A stretch of 14,488 nt of DNA from Actinomycetes bacterium. Its GTDB lineage: Bacteria > Actinomycetota > Acidimicrobiia > Acidimicrobiales > Palsa-688. The notes beneath the pieces were generated by a model that was given only the letters and a program-made list of their open reading frames with translations, made no database searches and was not told the origin of the DNA. Numbering within the stretch: the first letter of the stretch is position 1; each line of letters begins with the position of its first letter. Of the stretch, positions 5,718 to 13,265 are shown piece by piece. Position numbers and translations under genes: made by a program. The stretch covers positions 1 to 14,488 of the forward strand of contig JAKAQB010000077.1 in NCBI GenBank assembly GCA_021811865.1. The letters run 5' to 3'.

Positions 5718-7106
5718 GTGCTCGTCCGGGGCGGGAGCCTCCTCGACCTCGACGGGGAGCGGCGGGGCGACCTCCGGATCGGCGCCGACGGGCGCATCGC
5801 GGCGGCAGGGCTTCTCGAGGCGCTCGACGGCGAGGAGGTCGTCGATGCCACCGGGCTCCTCGTCGTCCCAGGCGGCGTCGACGCCCACACCCACCTGCAC
5901 CTCCCGGTCGGGAACGTCCGTGTCTCCGACGACTTCGAGACCGGGACGGCAGCTGCGGCCGTCGGAGGGACGACGACCATCATCGACTACGTGACCGCCT
6001 ACCGCGGCGAGGACCCGCTCGAGTCCATGGCGACCTGGAAGCGATGGGCCGAGCCGTCCTCGGTCGACTGGGGCCTCCACATGACCTTCACCGAGGCGGT
6101 CGGCGAGGCGGCCGTGGCGCGCTGCGTCGAGGCGGGCATCACCTCGTTCAAGCTCTACATGGCCTACCCCGAGCTGCTGCAGGTCGACGACGGCGTCATC
6201 CTCGAGGTGATGCAGGCGGCCTCGCGCCACGGCGGGCTCGTGACCTTGCACTGCGAGAACGGCGGCGCCATCGAGGCGCTCAGGCGGCGGGCAGTCGAGG
6301 AGGGCCGGACCGGCGTCATCGAGCACGCCACCACCCGGCCGGCTGTCCTCGAGGGTGAGGCGACGGGGCGTGCCGCCGCGCTGGCGGAGGTCGCGGGCTG
6401 TCCCGTCTACGTGGTCCACCTCTCGGCCGCCCCCGCGCTCGAGCAGGTGCGCCGGGCCCGGGAGCGCGGGGTCCAGATCCTGGCGGAGACCTGCCCGCAG
6501 TACCTCTACCTCGACACCACCGCCCTCGCCTCCGAGGAGGGCGCCGACTTCGTGTGCACACCGCCGCTGCGTGACCCCTGGCACGTCGAGGAGCTGTGGG
6601 AGGGGCTCGGGCGGGGTGAGATCCAGACCGTCGCCACCGACCACTGCCCCTTCTGGCAGAAGGACCGGCGCGCCGGGGTGCGCGGGCGAGAGGAGGGATA
6701 CGCCGACTTCACCGAGATCCCGGGCGGCCTCCCGGGCATAGAGACGAGGATGAGCCTTGTATGGCAGGGGGTCGTCGCCGGGCGCCTCAGCCGGTCGGAC
6801 TGGGTGAGGCTGTGCGCCGAGGCGCCGGCCAAGCTCTTCGGGCTCTGGCCGGAGAAGGGCTCGCTCCGTCCCGGGGCCGACGGTGACGTCGTCGTCTGGG
6901 ACCCTGCCGCCCGGCAGCGTCTCGACGCCTCGGCGCTGCACATGGCGACGGACCATTCACCCTACGAAGGCATGACGGCGACGGGATGGCCGGCGTTCGT
7001 CTTCTCACGGGGACGGCGCGTGGCCGAGGGCGGCCGCTTCGTGGGCGAGCCGGGCATGGGGCGCTTCCTCTCCCGGCGCGCCCCCCTGTTTCCGGACGCA
7101 GGCTGA
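5718..7106 (+). CDS. hydA: D-hydantoinase / dihydropyrimidinase
   Basis: This 462-residue amidohydrolase has the full binuclear metal site of the hydantoinase family: H57 and H59 in VDAHTHLH, K145 in SFKLYMAY (the lysine that is carboxylated), H178 in TLHCENG, H234 in VVHLS and D308 in ATDHCPF. ETCPQYL (257-263) is a further family motif. The length is normal. Such enzymes open cyclic ureides (hydantoins, dihydropyrimidines) by hydrolysis. In a locus with XdhD and SsnA the likely substrate is a ring-opened or rearranged purine product with a hydantoin-like ring (inference). The GTG at 5718 follows the previous stop by 4 bp, which suggests reinitiation. The start MLVRGGSLLD is what the family shows. 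No allantoinase-specific feature was recognised. Confidence 0.92.
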   Translation: MLVRGGSLLDLDGERRGDLRIGADGRIAAAGLLEALDGEEVVDATGLLVVPGGVDAHTHLHLPVGNVRVSDDFETGTAAAAVGGTTTIIDYVTAYRGEDPLESMATWKRWAEPSSVDWGLHMTFTEAVGEAAVARCVEAGITSFKLYMAYPELLQVDDGVILEVMQAASRHGGLVTLHCENGGAIEALRRRAVEEGRTGVIEHATTRPAVLEGEATGRAAALAEVAGCPVYVVHLSAAPALEQVRRARERGVQILAETCPQYLYLDTTALASEEGADFVCTPPLRDPWHVEELWEGLGRGEIQTVATDHCPFWQKDRRAGVRGREEGYADFTEIPGGLPGIETRMSLVWQGVVAGRLSRSDWVRLCAEAPAKLFGLWPEKGSLRPGADGDVVVWDPAARQRLDASALHMATDHSPYEGMTATGWPAFVFSRGRRVAEGGRFVGEPGMGRFLSRRAPLFPDAG

Positions 7107-7167
7107 TCCTTGCCCGCGGGCGCCGCGTGGTTGGGGCGACGCCGGGCCGGGTAGCGCGCGAGCCGAG

Positions 7168-7185
7168 GCCGCGGGATCCCGCGGC
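7168..7185. promoter_or_regulatory. Perfect 18-bp palindrome upstream of the PfpI-family gene
   Basis: An uninterrupted 18-bp palindrome centred on GGATCC lies directly before the ribosome-binding site (GGAAAGG, 7186-7192) of the gene starting at 7202. It could be an operator, or a weak-loop hairpin that limits access to the ribosome-binding site. No matching second copy was seen elsewhere in the window. Confidence 0.45.
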
Positions 7186-7201
7186 GGAAAGGCGTGTCTC
7201 A

Positions 7202-7780
7202 ATGGCGAACGAACTCTCTGGTCGTACCATCGCGTTCCTCACGGCGAACGAGGGCGTCGAGCAGGTGGAGCTGACGAGGCCCTGGCGAGCGGTCGAGCAG
7301 GCCGGCGGCACACCGGTCCTGGCCGCCCCGGCGAGGGGCAAGGTGCAGGCCTTCAACCACCTCGACAAGGGCGAGGTCTTCCAGGCCGACCTCTCGACCG
7401 GTGATCTGAAGGTGGAGGACTACGGCGGGATCGTGCTCCCCGGCGGGGTGGCCAACCCCGACCAGCTGCGGACCGACGAGAAGGCGGTCTCGTTCGTGAA
7501 GAGCTTCTTCCAGGCCGGCAAGCCGGCGGCGGTCATCTGCCACGGCCCCTGGACCCTCGTCGAGGCCGACCTCGTCCGGGGACGCACCCTCACGTCCTGG
7601 CCGAGTCTCAGGACCGACATCTCCAACGCCGGCGGGAATTGGGTAGACGAGGAGGTCTTCGTCTGTCCGACCGGGCCGAACGTGCTCGTGACGAGCAGGA
7701 AGCCGGACGACCTCGACGCCTTCTGCTCGAAGCTCGTCGAGGTGTTCGCCACAGGCGGCGCCAAGTCGGCAGCCGCCTGA
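7202..7780 (+). CDS. DJ-1/PfpI-family protein (type 1 glutamine amidotransferase-like)
   Basis: The 192-residue protein follows the PfpI/YhbO pattern. An N-terminal beta strand (TIAFLTANEGVEQVEL) carries the conserved glutamate (E20 by alignment to the PfpI motif). GIVLPGGVANPDQL (76-89) and the nucleophile elbow VICHGPW with C113-H114 follow, then GRTLTSW and the C-terminal strand NVLVTSRKPDDL. The length is normal for the family. Members act as stress-related chaperones, deglycases or glyoxalase-like enzymes; some are listed as peptidases. The ATG at 7202 is well supported by GGAAAGG 9 nt upstream; an in-frame extension to about 6986 would overlap hydA and is unlikely. It sits 95 bp after hydA on the same strand. 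A perfect palindrome in that gap suggests separate control, so membership of the purine operon is uncertain. Confidence 0.9.
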   Translation: MANELSGRTIAFLTANEGVEQVELTRPWRAVEQAGGTPVLAAPARGKVQAFNHLDKGEVFQADLSTGDLKVEDYGGIVLPGGVANPDQLRTDEKAVSFVKSFFQAGKPAAVICHGPWTLVEADLVRGRTLTSWPSLRTDISNAGGNWVDEEVFVCPTGPNVLVTSRKPDDLDAFCSKLVEVFATGGAKSAAA

Positions 7781-8157
7781 GCCGGGAGTGGGAGCGACCG
7801 CCTCGGAGGGCGCCGTGAGCGCTCGTGTTCTGACGGTGTCGACGACATCGGAGTCGAGCCCGTCGGGCGAAGACGCAGGGTCGGTCCCTGGCCACCTAGC
7901 GCCGAGGCCACCTCTGGACGGTCAGCTCGGACTGGAGCCGGTACGCATCGGGCTGCGTGGGTCGCTGAGGTCCGGCCAAGGCTCGCGGTACGAGTGGAAC
8001 GCTCGGTCCCCGTCCAGCCGGCAGGTGCGGCAGCCGGCGTTGTGGAGCAGGCCACACCGATGGCAGAGGTGCCGGGAAACCCCATCCGCGTCGGCGGACA
8101 GCTACGGGCAACCGCCGCCGGGCCAGGTTGGTGGCCGCCGACTGAGGCAACGAGAGC
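7781..8157. other. Intergenic region with no intact gene; possible zinc-ribbon remnant
   Basis: These 377 bp lie between convergent genes. No frame has a convincing start and protein-like content. On the minus strand, a stretch at about 7920-8103 reads as a CHRCG-x6-CRTC zinc-ribbon-like peptide followed by a Trp/Tyr-containing tail. It is closed upstream by an in-frame TAG and has no ATG, GTG or TTG before the first Cys pair. It may be the end of a decayed gene or chance. No strong terminator hairpin with a T-tract was seen. Confidence 0.4.
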
Positions 8158-8685
8158 TCACGGGTACAAGTAGAAGATCTCGTCTGAGAACTCCAGGCCA
8201 TAGCCACCGAATCCGGTGATCTGGAACCTGCCGTGGCCGACCACGCCTGCGAGTTCGCCCGTACCCGTTCCGACCGTGCGCACCTCACTCACCAAGACGA
8301 CCGGCAAGCCGTTGGAGATCGTCCCCGATGCCTCCCCACGCCACTGGTCGGCTCCAGAGCCGCCGGGGAGCGTCAAGGTCTCGGCGAATTGCAGGGCGAA
8401 GTGGCCCTGCGCCGTGATCTCTTCGCTCAAGGAACCGGCGATGCTCGCCTGAACGTCATCCACGCCTCCCGGTGCCGGGCAGTACGGGTGCACTCCGTCG
8501 AACGGGAACGAGACGATCACCTCGCCGCCCGCCGATCTGCCGATCACCGCTCCGCTCGGACCGAACGACCCCGTGCCGCTGCAGGCCACCGGGCCGCTCG
8601 CCGCCCGGGCCGCGCCAGCCAGCACAGGAGCGCCCGACAGGGCACCGACAAGTGGCACTACCGCTAAGAAGCGAAATCTCGACAT
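8158..8685 (-). CDS. Secreted protein of unknown function
   Basis: I do not recognise the family. The 175-residue product starts with a typical Sec signal peptide: MSRFRF, a hydrophobic core to about residue 24, and a likely AxA-type site around residues 26-29. The mature part is about 146 residues and rich in Gly, Ser and Val. It contains two cysteines (C35 and C69) that could form one disulfide. Alternating hydrophobic strands such as EVIVSFPF, HFALQFAETLTL and GHGRFQITGFGGYGLEF suggest a small beta-barrel or beta-sandwich. The ATG at 8685 follows a purine-rich leader with AGGAAG about 6 nt upstream, a good ribosome-binding site. It lies 106 bp downstream of a SnoaL-like gene on the same strand. 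The function cannot be inferred from context. Confidence 0.8.
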   Translation of the reverse strand: MSRFRFLAVVPLVGALSGAPVLAGAARAASGPVACSGTGSFGPSGAVIGRSAGGEVIVSFPFDGVHPYCPAPGGVDDVQASIAGSLSEEITAQGHFALQFAETLTLPGGSGADQWRGEASGTISNGLPVVLVSEVRTVGTGTGELAGVVGHGRFQITGFGGYGLEFSDEIFYLYP

Positions 8686-8758
8686 CTCTCTTCCTTTCTC
8701 TTCCTTCTACGGTTTCAGCGTCGAACGAGCAGCTGCTCCACGTCGGCGGTGGCCGCGG

Positions 8759-8777
8759 CGGTCTGGCTGAGAGACCG
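8759..8777 (-). terminator. Short hairpin after the SnoaL-like gene
   Basis: A perfect 6-bp stem (8759-8764 with 8772-8777) and a 7-nt loop lie 14 bp beyond the SnoaL-like stop codon. No U-tract follows, so terminator function is weakly supported. Confidence 0.2.
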
Positions 8778-8791
8778 GGGGGAGGGACTCA

Positions 8792-9232
8792 TCAGGGTTG
8801 CCTCGCCGTGTCGTGCGCGGGGTTGAGGCCCGTCGGCTGGCCCGGCCAGCCGAGCTGGGCGCTCAGACCGGCGGTGTCGTAGTACAAACTTGCACTCACG
8901 ATCTCGCCGTCTTTGACCTCGTAGAAGACGGCCATCGGTACCCGCACGGCCCGGCCGGTGGGGGCTTCGCCGAAGAGCGAGCCGCTGTGCACGCCTGAGA
9001 AGACGAACTGGTAGCCGGCGCGCTCGCCGTCGACGATCAGTGCCACAGGCTCGGCCCTGGCCCCGTCGAAGGCCGCGCCGTAGAAGCCGGCCAGCCACTG
9101 GGCCACGTCGCTTCTGCCCCGGTGGGGCTCCGCGGCGGCCGGCTCGTAGAACTCGACAGCCTCGGCCAGCCACTCGCTGCCGTGCTCGCCGAGAAACCCC
9201 TCGACCACCTTCCGGGTCTGCACCGCCGACAT
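8792..9232 (-). CDS. SnoaL-like / NTF2-fold protein (ester cyclase-like)
   Basis: The 146-residue protein has the features of SnoaL-like polyketide-cyclase/NTF2-fold proteins. An N-terminal helix (VVEGFLGEHGSEWLAEAVEFY) is followed by HRGRSDVAQWLAGFYGAAF, the strands VALIVDGERAGYQFVFSGVHSG and the C-terminal VPMAVFYEVKDGEIVSASLYYDTAGLSAQLG, a pattern common in SnoaL_2/ester-cyclase-type members. Such proteins range from cyclases to proteins with no known reaction, so activity is unassigned. The ATG at 9232 is preceded by a strong AGGGAGGTGG ribosome-binding site, which favours it over the in-frame GTG at 9250. It lies 94 bp downstream of the giant regulator gene, same strand. That gap holds a palindrome and a direct repeat, suggesting its own regulation. 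Confidence 0.85.
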   Translation of the reverse strand: MSAVQTRKVVEGFLGEHGSEWLAEAVEFYEPAAAEPHRGRSDVAQWLAGFYGAAFDGARAEPVALIVDGERAGYQFVFSGVHSGSLFGEAPTGRAVRVPMAVFYEVKDGEIVSASLYYDTAGLSAQLGWPGQPTGLNPAHDTARQP

Positions 9233-9258
9233 GGCCACCTCCCTGGGCACCGGGTCTC

Positions 9259-9270
9259 GTCAGCGCTGAC
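9259..9270. promoter_or_regulatory. 12-bp perfect palindrome upstream of the SnoaL-like gene
   Basis: GTCAGCGCTGAC is fully self-complementary and lies 26 bp upstream of the ATG at 9232, just before its ribosome-binding site. It is a candidate operator half-site pair, but a 12-mer alone is weak evidence. Confidence 0.3.
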
Positions 9271-9282
9271 CGTAAGAGGAAG

Positions 9283-9301
9283 GTGTTCCCGAAGTGTTCC
9301 C
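9283..9301. repeat. Direct repeat GTGTTCCC, 11-bp period
   Basis: Two identical 8-bp copies (9283-9290 and 9294-9301) are spaced by 3 bp, one helical turn apart. On the minus strand each reads GGGAACAC, which resembles the GGAAC -35 motif of ECF sigma promoters. They lie 51-69 bp upstream of the SnoaL-like ATG. They may be a tandem activator site or alternative -35 elements (inference). No convincing matching -10 was found. Confidence 0.35.
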
Positions 9302-9326
9302 GCGCGCGGCGAGTTTCAACTGCTCT

Positions 9327-12299
9327 CTATGACACCCGAGCCCCGCCCATGGTCGCCAGCCTCTCTTCCACAAGCTCGCAGAGACCGGCGTCGCCGGTGT
9401 CGGCCGCTGCCTGTCGCGCCCGGGCGGCGTGATCGAGGGCCTCGCGGCCTCGGCCCAGCCGGTGGAGCAGGCTGGCCTGATGGGACAGGCAGCGAGACAG
9501 GTGGACCTTGTTGCCCAGCTCGGCCAGCACCGCCTGCTCGCTCCGACGGCATGCGAGCGCACCCTGGAGATCGCCGGTGGCGTCAAGACATTCCGCCAGC
9601 TGCCATTGGGCCACTGTCTCCACATAGCGGTCGCCGATACGGCGGGCCGCTCGAAGCGCGCGGCGAGCCTCGCTCTCGGCCTGGGCGGCCGAGCGGGCGG
9701 CGAGCAACAGCCCCGAGCGGTGAATGGCCAGGCTGGGGACCAGACGAACGTCCCTGCAGCGCTCGGCGATGGCCAAGGCCCTGTCGGAGGCGGCGAACGC
9801 CTGGTCGAGACGACCCGCCGCCTGCAACAGCACCGCGAGCAGATCGAAACAGCGAGACGTGCTCACCTTGTCCTTGGTCGAGGCGAACTGAGCAGCGGCG
9901 GCGGCCAGACCCGAAAGGGCAGCGTCGACATCGCCACGGCGGTGGCGAGCCCAGGCAATGTCAGCCCCGAGACGAGCCTGGGCCCACACCGATCTCCCGG
10001 CAACCAGGCGCAGCCCACGCTCATAGGTGGCCTCAGCCTGCTCGAAGTCGCCGCGCTTGTAGCACACCCCGCCCAAGGCGCTGCAGCCGGCGGCAAACTC
10101 GTTGTTACCCCCTGCCAGCCCAAGCGCCTGCTCGAATGCGGCGGCGGCAGCGTCGAGCTCCAGTCGGTCGCTGCGGATATGGCCGATGTCCATCCACCCC
10201 GCAAATGCCGCTCGGCGGAGCTTCCGACGGCGGCTGGCCGGAACCGCCTCGAACGCGGCCAGGGCTGCTGCCAGCAGCTGCAACGCTGAGTCGTCAGCCA
10301 CCAGGCTGCGCGCAACGTGCCCGGCGTCCAGCCCGGCGCGCGCAGCGGCCTCGGCATAGTCCGCCACCGGCACGGAGCGAAACGCCCCGATGCGGTGGCC
10401 GGCTGCCACAAGCTCCCGGCCGGGAAGGCGGTCCAAGGCGTCGGCGATCTGACTGTGCAAGCTGGCCAGGCGCAGCGGGTTCAACCTCGAGAGGGCGGCT
10501 TGGCGCCACAAAGGGTGCGACAGACGCAGCCTCCCTCTCGTCCAGACCACGACCGCCGAGGAGACCAGCTCGTCGATCACCCCCGCCGCCAAAGCCCGGT
10601 CGAGGCCCAGGGTCTGCTCCAGCTCGGCAACCAGCGCCAAGTCGGTGTGCGGCTCGGCCAGCGCGACGAGCGGCAGGGTCGACCGCGCCCCGGTCGAACA
10701 CCCTGCCAGCCGCTGCTCGAAGAGCTCCACCACCCGTGCGGGCACCGAGCCGATCTGTTGAGCCGACACCACCCCCCCTGCGGCCACGTGGCGGACCAGC
10801 TCGACCAGAAACAACGGGTTACCCCCGCTCCAGCCTCCCACGAGGGTCGCCAGCTCCTCCCGCCGCTCCGGCGCCACCCCCGCCGACTCCAGGTGGCGGC
10901 GGGCCAGTGCCTGCGCCACCGACACCTCAAGGCCTCCCAGGCCAAGCACCAACACCTCGTTGGGAAGCACCGGCACCGCACGACCCGGCTCGTCGGTTCG
11001 AGCCGACATGAGCAGCGACCACGACCGGGCCGGTCTGGCGGTCACTGCCCGACCAACCAGGTCATGGGTCGCGGAATCACAGCGGTGCACATCGTCAATG
11101 ACCAACAGCACCGGGGCGGCCGCAGCCAGGCGATCCAACAAACCGGCCAGATCCGCCGCAAGGATCGGCAGTGCCCAGCGGACCTCTGATCGTCGACGAC
11201 CGCCCGTCCTGAGAAGCGCCCGGATGGAAGCAGGGACCCCCACCCCCGATGGAGCCGAGCCCAGCACATCGGCCAATGCCGCCCGCAAAGCCGAATAGGG
11301 CACCAGCTCGTCGCCGGCACCGGCCACCGCCCAACCCACCCGCCAGCCCTGTTGGCGCAGCGAGGCGGACACCGCCTCCAGGATCGCCGTCTTGCCGATC
11401 CCCGCCAGCCCCGACACCAACACCGCCCCCCCGGCGTGGTCCTCGGCCCCGCGCAGCCATCCCAGCATCGACTTCATCTCAGCGTCGCGCCCCAACAGGC
11501 CACCCCCGACACCCATCGGCTCGGGGGCGACCGGGAAGAGACCCCGAACCGCGTCTTGGAGCTGGGCCGAAGGACTCGCACCGGCATGCCGGGTCAGCTC
11601 GGCGCGGCACGCCCGGTACACCTGGACGGCCCGGGCGTCCGCCCCGGTCCGGCGAAGAGCCCCGATCAGGCCGACCGCAACCTCCTCGTCGGAGCGGTCC
11701 ACCTCGAAGGCACTCTCCCACCCCTCCGTCGATCCCGACGCCGACTCGATCTCCTCCGCCAAGGCCACCCGCCCAGCCCTCACCAGCTCCCCGAGCTGCC
11801 GGCGCGGACTACCCACCCAGTCGGCGTCCGCTTCGCCTGGCAGCAGCGGCGACACTCGCTCCAACTCCCTCTCGAGCAGCCGTCGCCTTGCCGCCCCGGA
11901 CCCCATCCCCAACACCGAGCGCAACCCGCCACGAACCTCGTCCAGGTCGGTTCCCACCTCGCCGCCCAGGCGCAAATAGGCGCCTTCGGCCACGATCGCC
12001 CTCGCCCCCAACACCTCGCGGGCCTGGCTCAACGCCTTGCTCACCGCCCGCCGGCACTGCTCGGGGGGAGCGTCAGGCAGCACCGCCCCCGCCGCCTCGA
12101 CCCTGGTGACCCTGTGCCCCTCTGCCATCAACAGCAGCTGCACCAGCCGCCGAGCCGGAGGGCGCGGCCAGCCCTCCACCTCTCGCTCCTCCACCCACAC
12201 CGCGAAAGAACCCAGCAGCCGCGCCGACACAGGCGGCGGACGACTCTCTGCGTCGCCCACCTTCGTCGGCGGCGTGAGGACGACAGCCCCCGCACCCAC
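9327..12299 (-). CDS. SARP/BTAD-AAA-TPR giant transcriptional regulator
   Basis: From the GTG at 12299 the product is about 990 residues. Residues about 25-115 resemble the SARP winged helix: ARLLGSFAVWV, then PARRLVQLLLM and the putative recognition helix RRAVSKALSQAREVLG. A bacterial transcriptional activation domain follows (about 120-250). The ATPase has Walker A GLAGIGKT (297-304) and Walker B VLLVIDDVH (397-405, D402/D403). A LSHPLWRQA motif near 594 is typical of regulatory AAA/LuxR-like ATPases. The C-terminal 340 residues are Ala-rich TPR-like helical repeats. No C-terminal LuxR HTH is present, so DNA binding must come from the N-terminus. The start is uncertain: a TTG at 12335 extends the frame but overlaps a promoter, and GTGs at 12299, 12260 and 12230 are alternatives, with 12230 closest to the winged helix. 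The target is unknown; the SnoaL-like gene downstream is a candidate. Confidence 0.88.
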   Translation of the reverse strand: MGAGAVVLTPPTKVGDAESRPPPVSARLLGSFAVWVEEREVEGWPRPPARRLVQLLLMAEGHRVTRVEAAGAVLPDAPPEQCRRAVSKALSQAREVLGARAIVAEGAYLRLGGEVGTDLDEVRGGLRSVLGMGSGAARRRLLERELERVSPLLPGEADADWVGSPRRQLGELVRAGRVALAEEIESASGSTEGWESAFEVDRSDEEVAVGLIGALRRTGADARAVQVYRACRAELTRHAGASPSAQLQDAVRGLFPVAPEPMGVGGGLLGRDAEMKSMLGWLRGAEDHAGGAVLVSGLAGIGKTAILEAVSASLRQQGWRVGWAVAGAGDELVPYSALRAALADVLGSAPSGVGVPASIRALLRTGGRRRSEVRWALPILAADLAGLLDRLAAAAPVLLVIDDVHRCDSATHDLVGRAVTARPARSWSLLMSARTDEPGRAVPVLPNEVLVLGLGGLEVSVAQALARRHLESAGVAPERREELATLVGGWSGGNPLFLVELVRHVAAGGVVSAQQIGSVPARVVELFEQRLAGCSTGARSTLPLVALAEPHTDLALVAELEQTLGLDRALAAGVIDELVSSAVVVWTRGRLRLSHPLWRQAALSRLNPLRLASLHSQIADALDRLPGRELVAAGHRIGAFRSVPVADYAEAAARAGLDAGHVARSLVADDSALQLLAAALAAFEAVPASRRRKLRRAAFAGWMDIGHIRSDRLELDAAAAAFEQALGLAGGNNEFAAGCSALGGVCYKRGDFEQAEATYERGLRLVAGRSVWAQARLGADIAWARHRRGDVDAALSGLAAAAAQFASTKDKVSTSRCFDLLAVLLQAAGRLDQAFAASDRALAIAERCRDVRLVPSLAIHRSGLLLAARSAAQAESEARRALRAARRIGDRYVETVAQWQLAECLDATGDLQGALACRRSEQAVLAELGNKVHLSRCLSHQASLLHRLGRGREALDHAARARQAAADTGDAGLCELVEERLATMGGARVS

Positions 12300-12307
12300 A
12301 GCCCCGA

Positions 12308-12335
12308 AGTATGACCACCTTGGAGAGATAGTCAA
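12308..12335 (-). promoter_or_regulatory. Candidate promoter of the giant regulator
   Basis: On the minus strand, TTGACT (12335-12330, 5/6 match to the -35 consensus) is followed by 16 bp and CATACT (12313-12308, 4/6 match to the -10). Initiation about 7 nt later falls near 12301, two bases before the GTG at 12299, consistent with a leaderless or near-leaderless message. This makes the TTG at 12335 an unlikely start codon. Confidence 0.45.
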
Positions 12336-12379
12336 GACCTGTGGGCGCCAGAGCCCGGCTCGGGCCTCTGGCCCGGTGC

Positions 12380-12845
12380 TCAGTTGTGGCAGCCAGGAAA
12401 GTGACGGCGATCAAGAGACCGCCCGGGCCGGCGACCGGCCTTCGGGTGCAGGAACGGGCTCGTGGCGTGGCCGGACAGGTAGTTCTTCGCCTCGGCAGCG
12501 AAGCGGTGGTCGGCGACATAGGCCGTGGCCGCCAGTGCGTCCCGCTCGACAGGGGGCACCTCGGGCGGCGGCAGGACGGCGGCCGAGACTGCTGCCGTCA
12601 CCACGAGGACGAGGACAGCCGAGGGCCGGAGACGGCGTGCACGCCGGGTGCAGAAGCCGGCCGAGGAGAGCCGGCCCCGGGCGCGCAGCCCGTCGAAGAG
12701 GTCGTCGCCGATGAGGTATCCCGAGATGACGACGGAGACGTCTACGCCGGCACAACCGCCGCCGACCCCGGGGCACGCCGGCGCGGAAGGCGACCACGGC
12801 CAGGACGGCGAGCGCACGAAGGCACTCGACGTCGGACGGCTTGGC
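12380..12845 (-). pseudogene. Acyltransferase-3 (OafA/YrhL-type) remnant, frameshifted
   Basis: Two frames together read like the first 140 residues of a membrane acyltransferase-3 protein. The first part (about 12845-12774) gives KPSDVECLRALAVLAVVAF followed by RAGVP. After the CCCCGGGG run at 12766-12773 the frame changes and continues as GVDVSVVISGYLIGDDLFD, then RARGRLSSAGFCTRRARRL, a hydrophobic span, and DALAATAYVADHRFAAEA, ending at a TGA at 12380. Intact family members start with a D-x-x-x-LRA motif, have His before AGVP (here Arg), and continue for hundreds of residues through a WSLAVEEQFY motif, which is missing. An in-frame TAG sits just upstream of the homology with no start codon between them. 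Loss of the start, a frameshift, loss of a key His and loss of most of the C-terminus mark a dead gene. These enzymes normally acylate surface glycans. Confidence 0.7.
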
Positions 12846-13265
12846 CGGGCATCCGGCCTACCGGTCGTCGGGTCCCGGCCCGTGCGGGCGCAGCTGCATC
12901 GGTGGACGCCATGGCGACCCGATGCCCCCGAGGAGCGCCGAGGCCCACGGCGGTCGGGCAGGCCGACAGGCTCTCGGCGTGGCGCGCCCTCGCGGTGTCG
13001 TCCCGACCGCCTGCAGCCCTCGCCCGGTTCTGGCCGGGGCACGCCGTTGGCGGCGGTGAGAGAACAGCGATCCACCCCGGTGCGGTCCGGAAGAGTGTCG
13101 GAGCAGGGCGGTGAGCCGCCATGGACGGCGACGGTCCGCGGTCGGCCATGCCACCGGGCCGGAGGGGACCAGCCCGGTCGTGGTGGGCTCAGGCCGCTCG
13201 GTCTGCTCGGAGCGAGCCCGACGGGGACGGGGCGACCCGAGCCCACGACACCACCGGCCGCCCCC
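12846..13265. other. No recognisable gene
   Basis: About 420 bp between two gene remnants. Several frames are open because of high GC, but their translations are Arg/Pro/Gly-rich and resemble no family I know. No RNA gene, clear terminator or repeat was found. It is probably decayed coding sequence. Confidence 0.4.

Noticed and set aside
9122..11011. 629-codon plus-strand open frame
   Set aside because: It lies antisense to the giant regulator and SnoaL-like gene, both of which have recognisable domains. Its product is a Pro/Arg/Ser-rich composition artefact.
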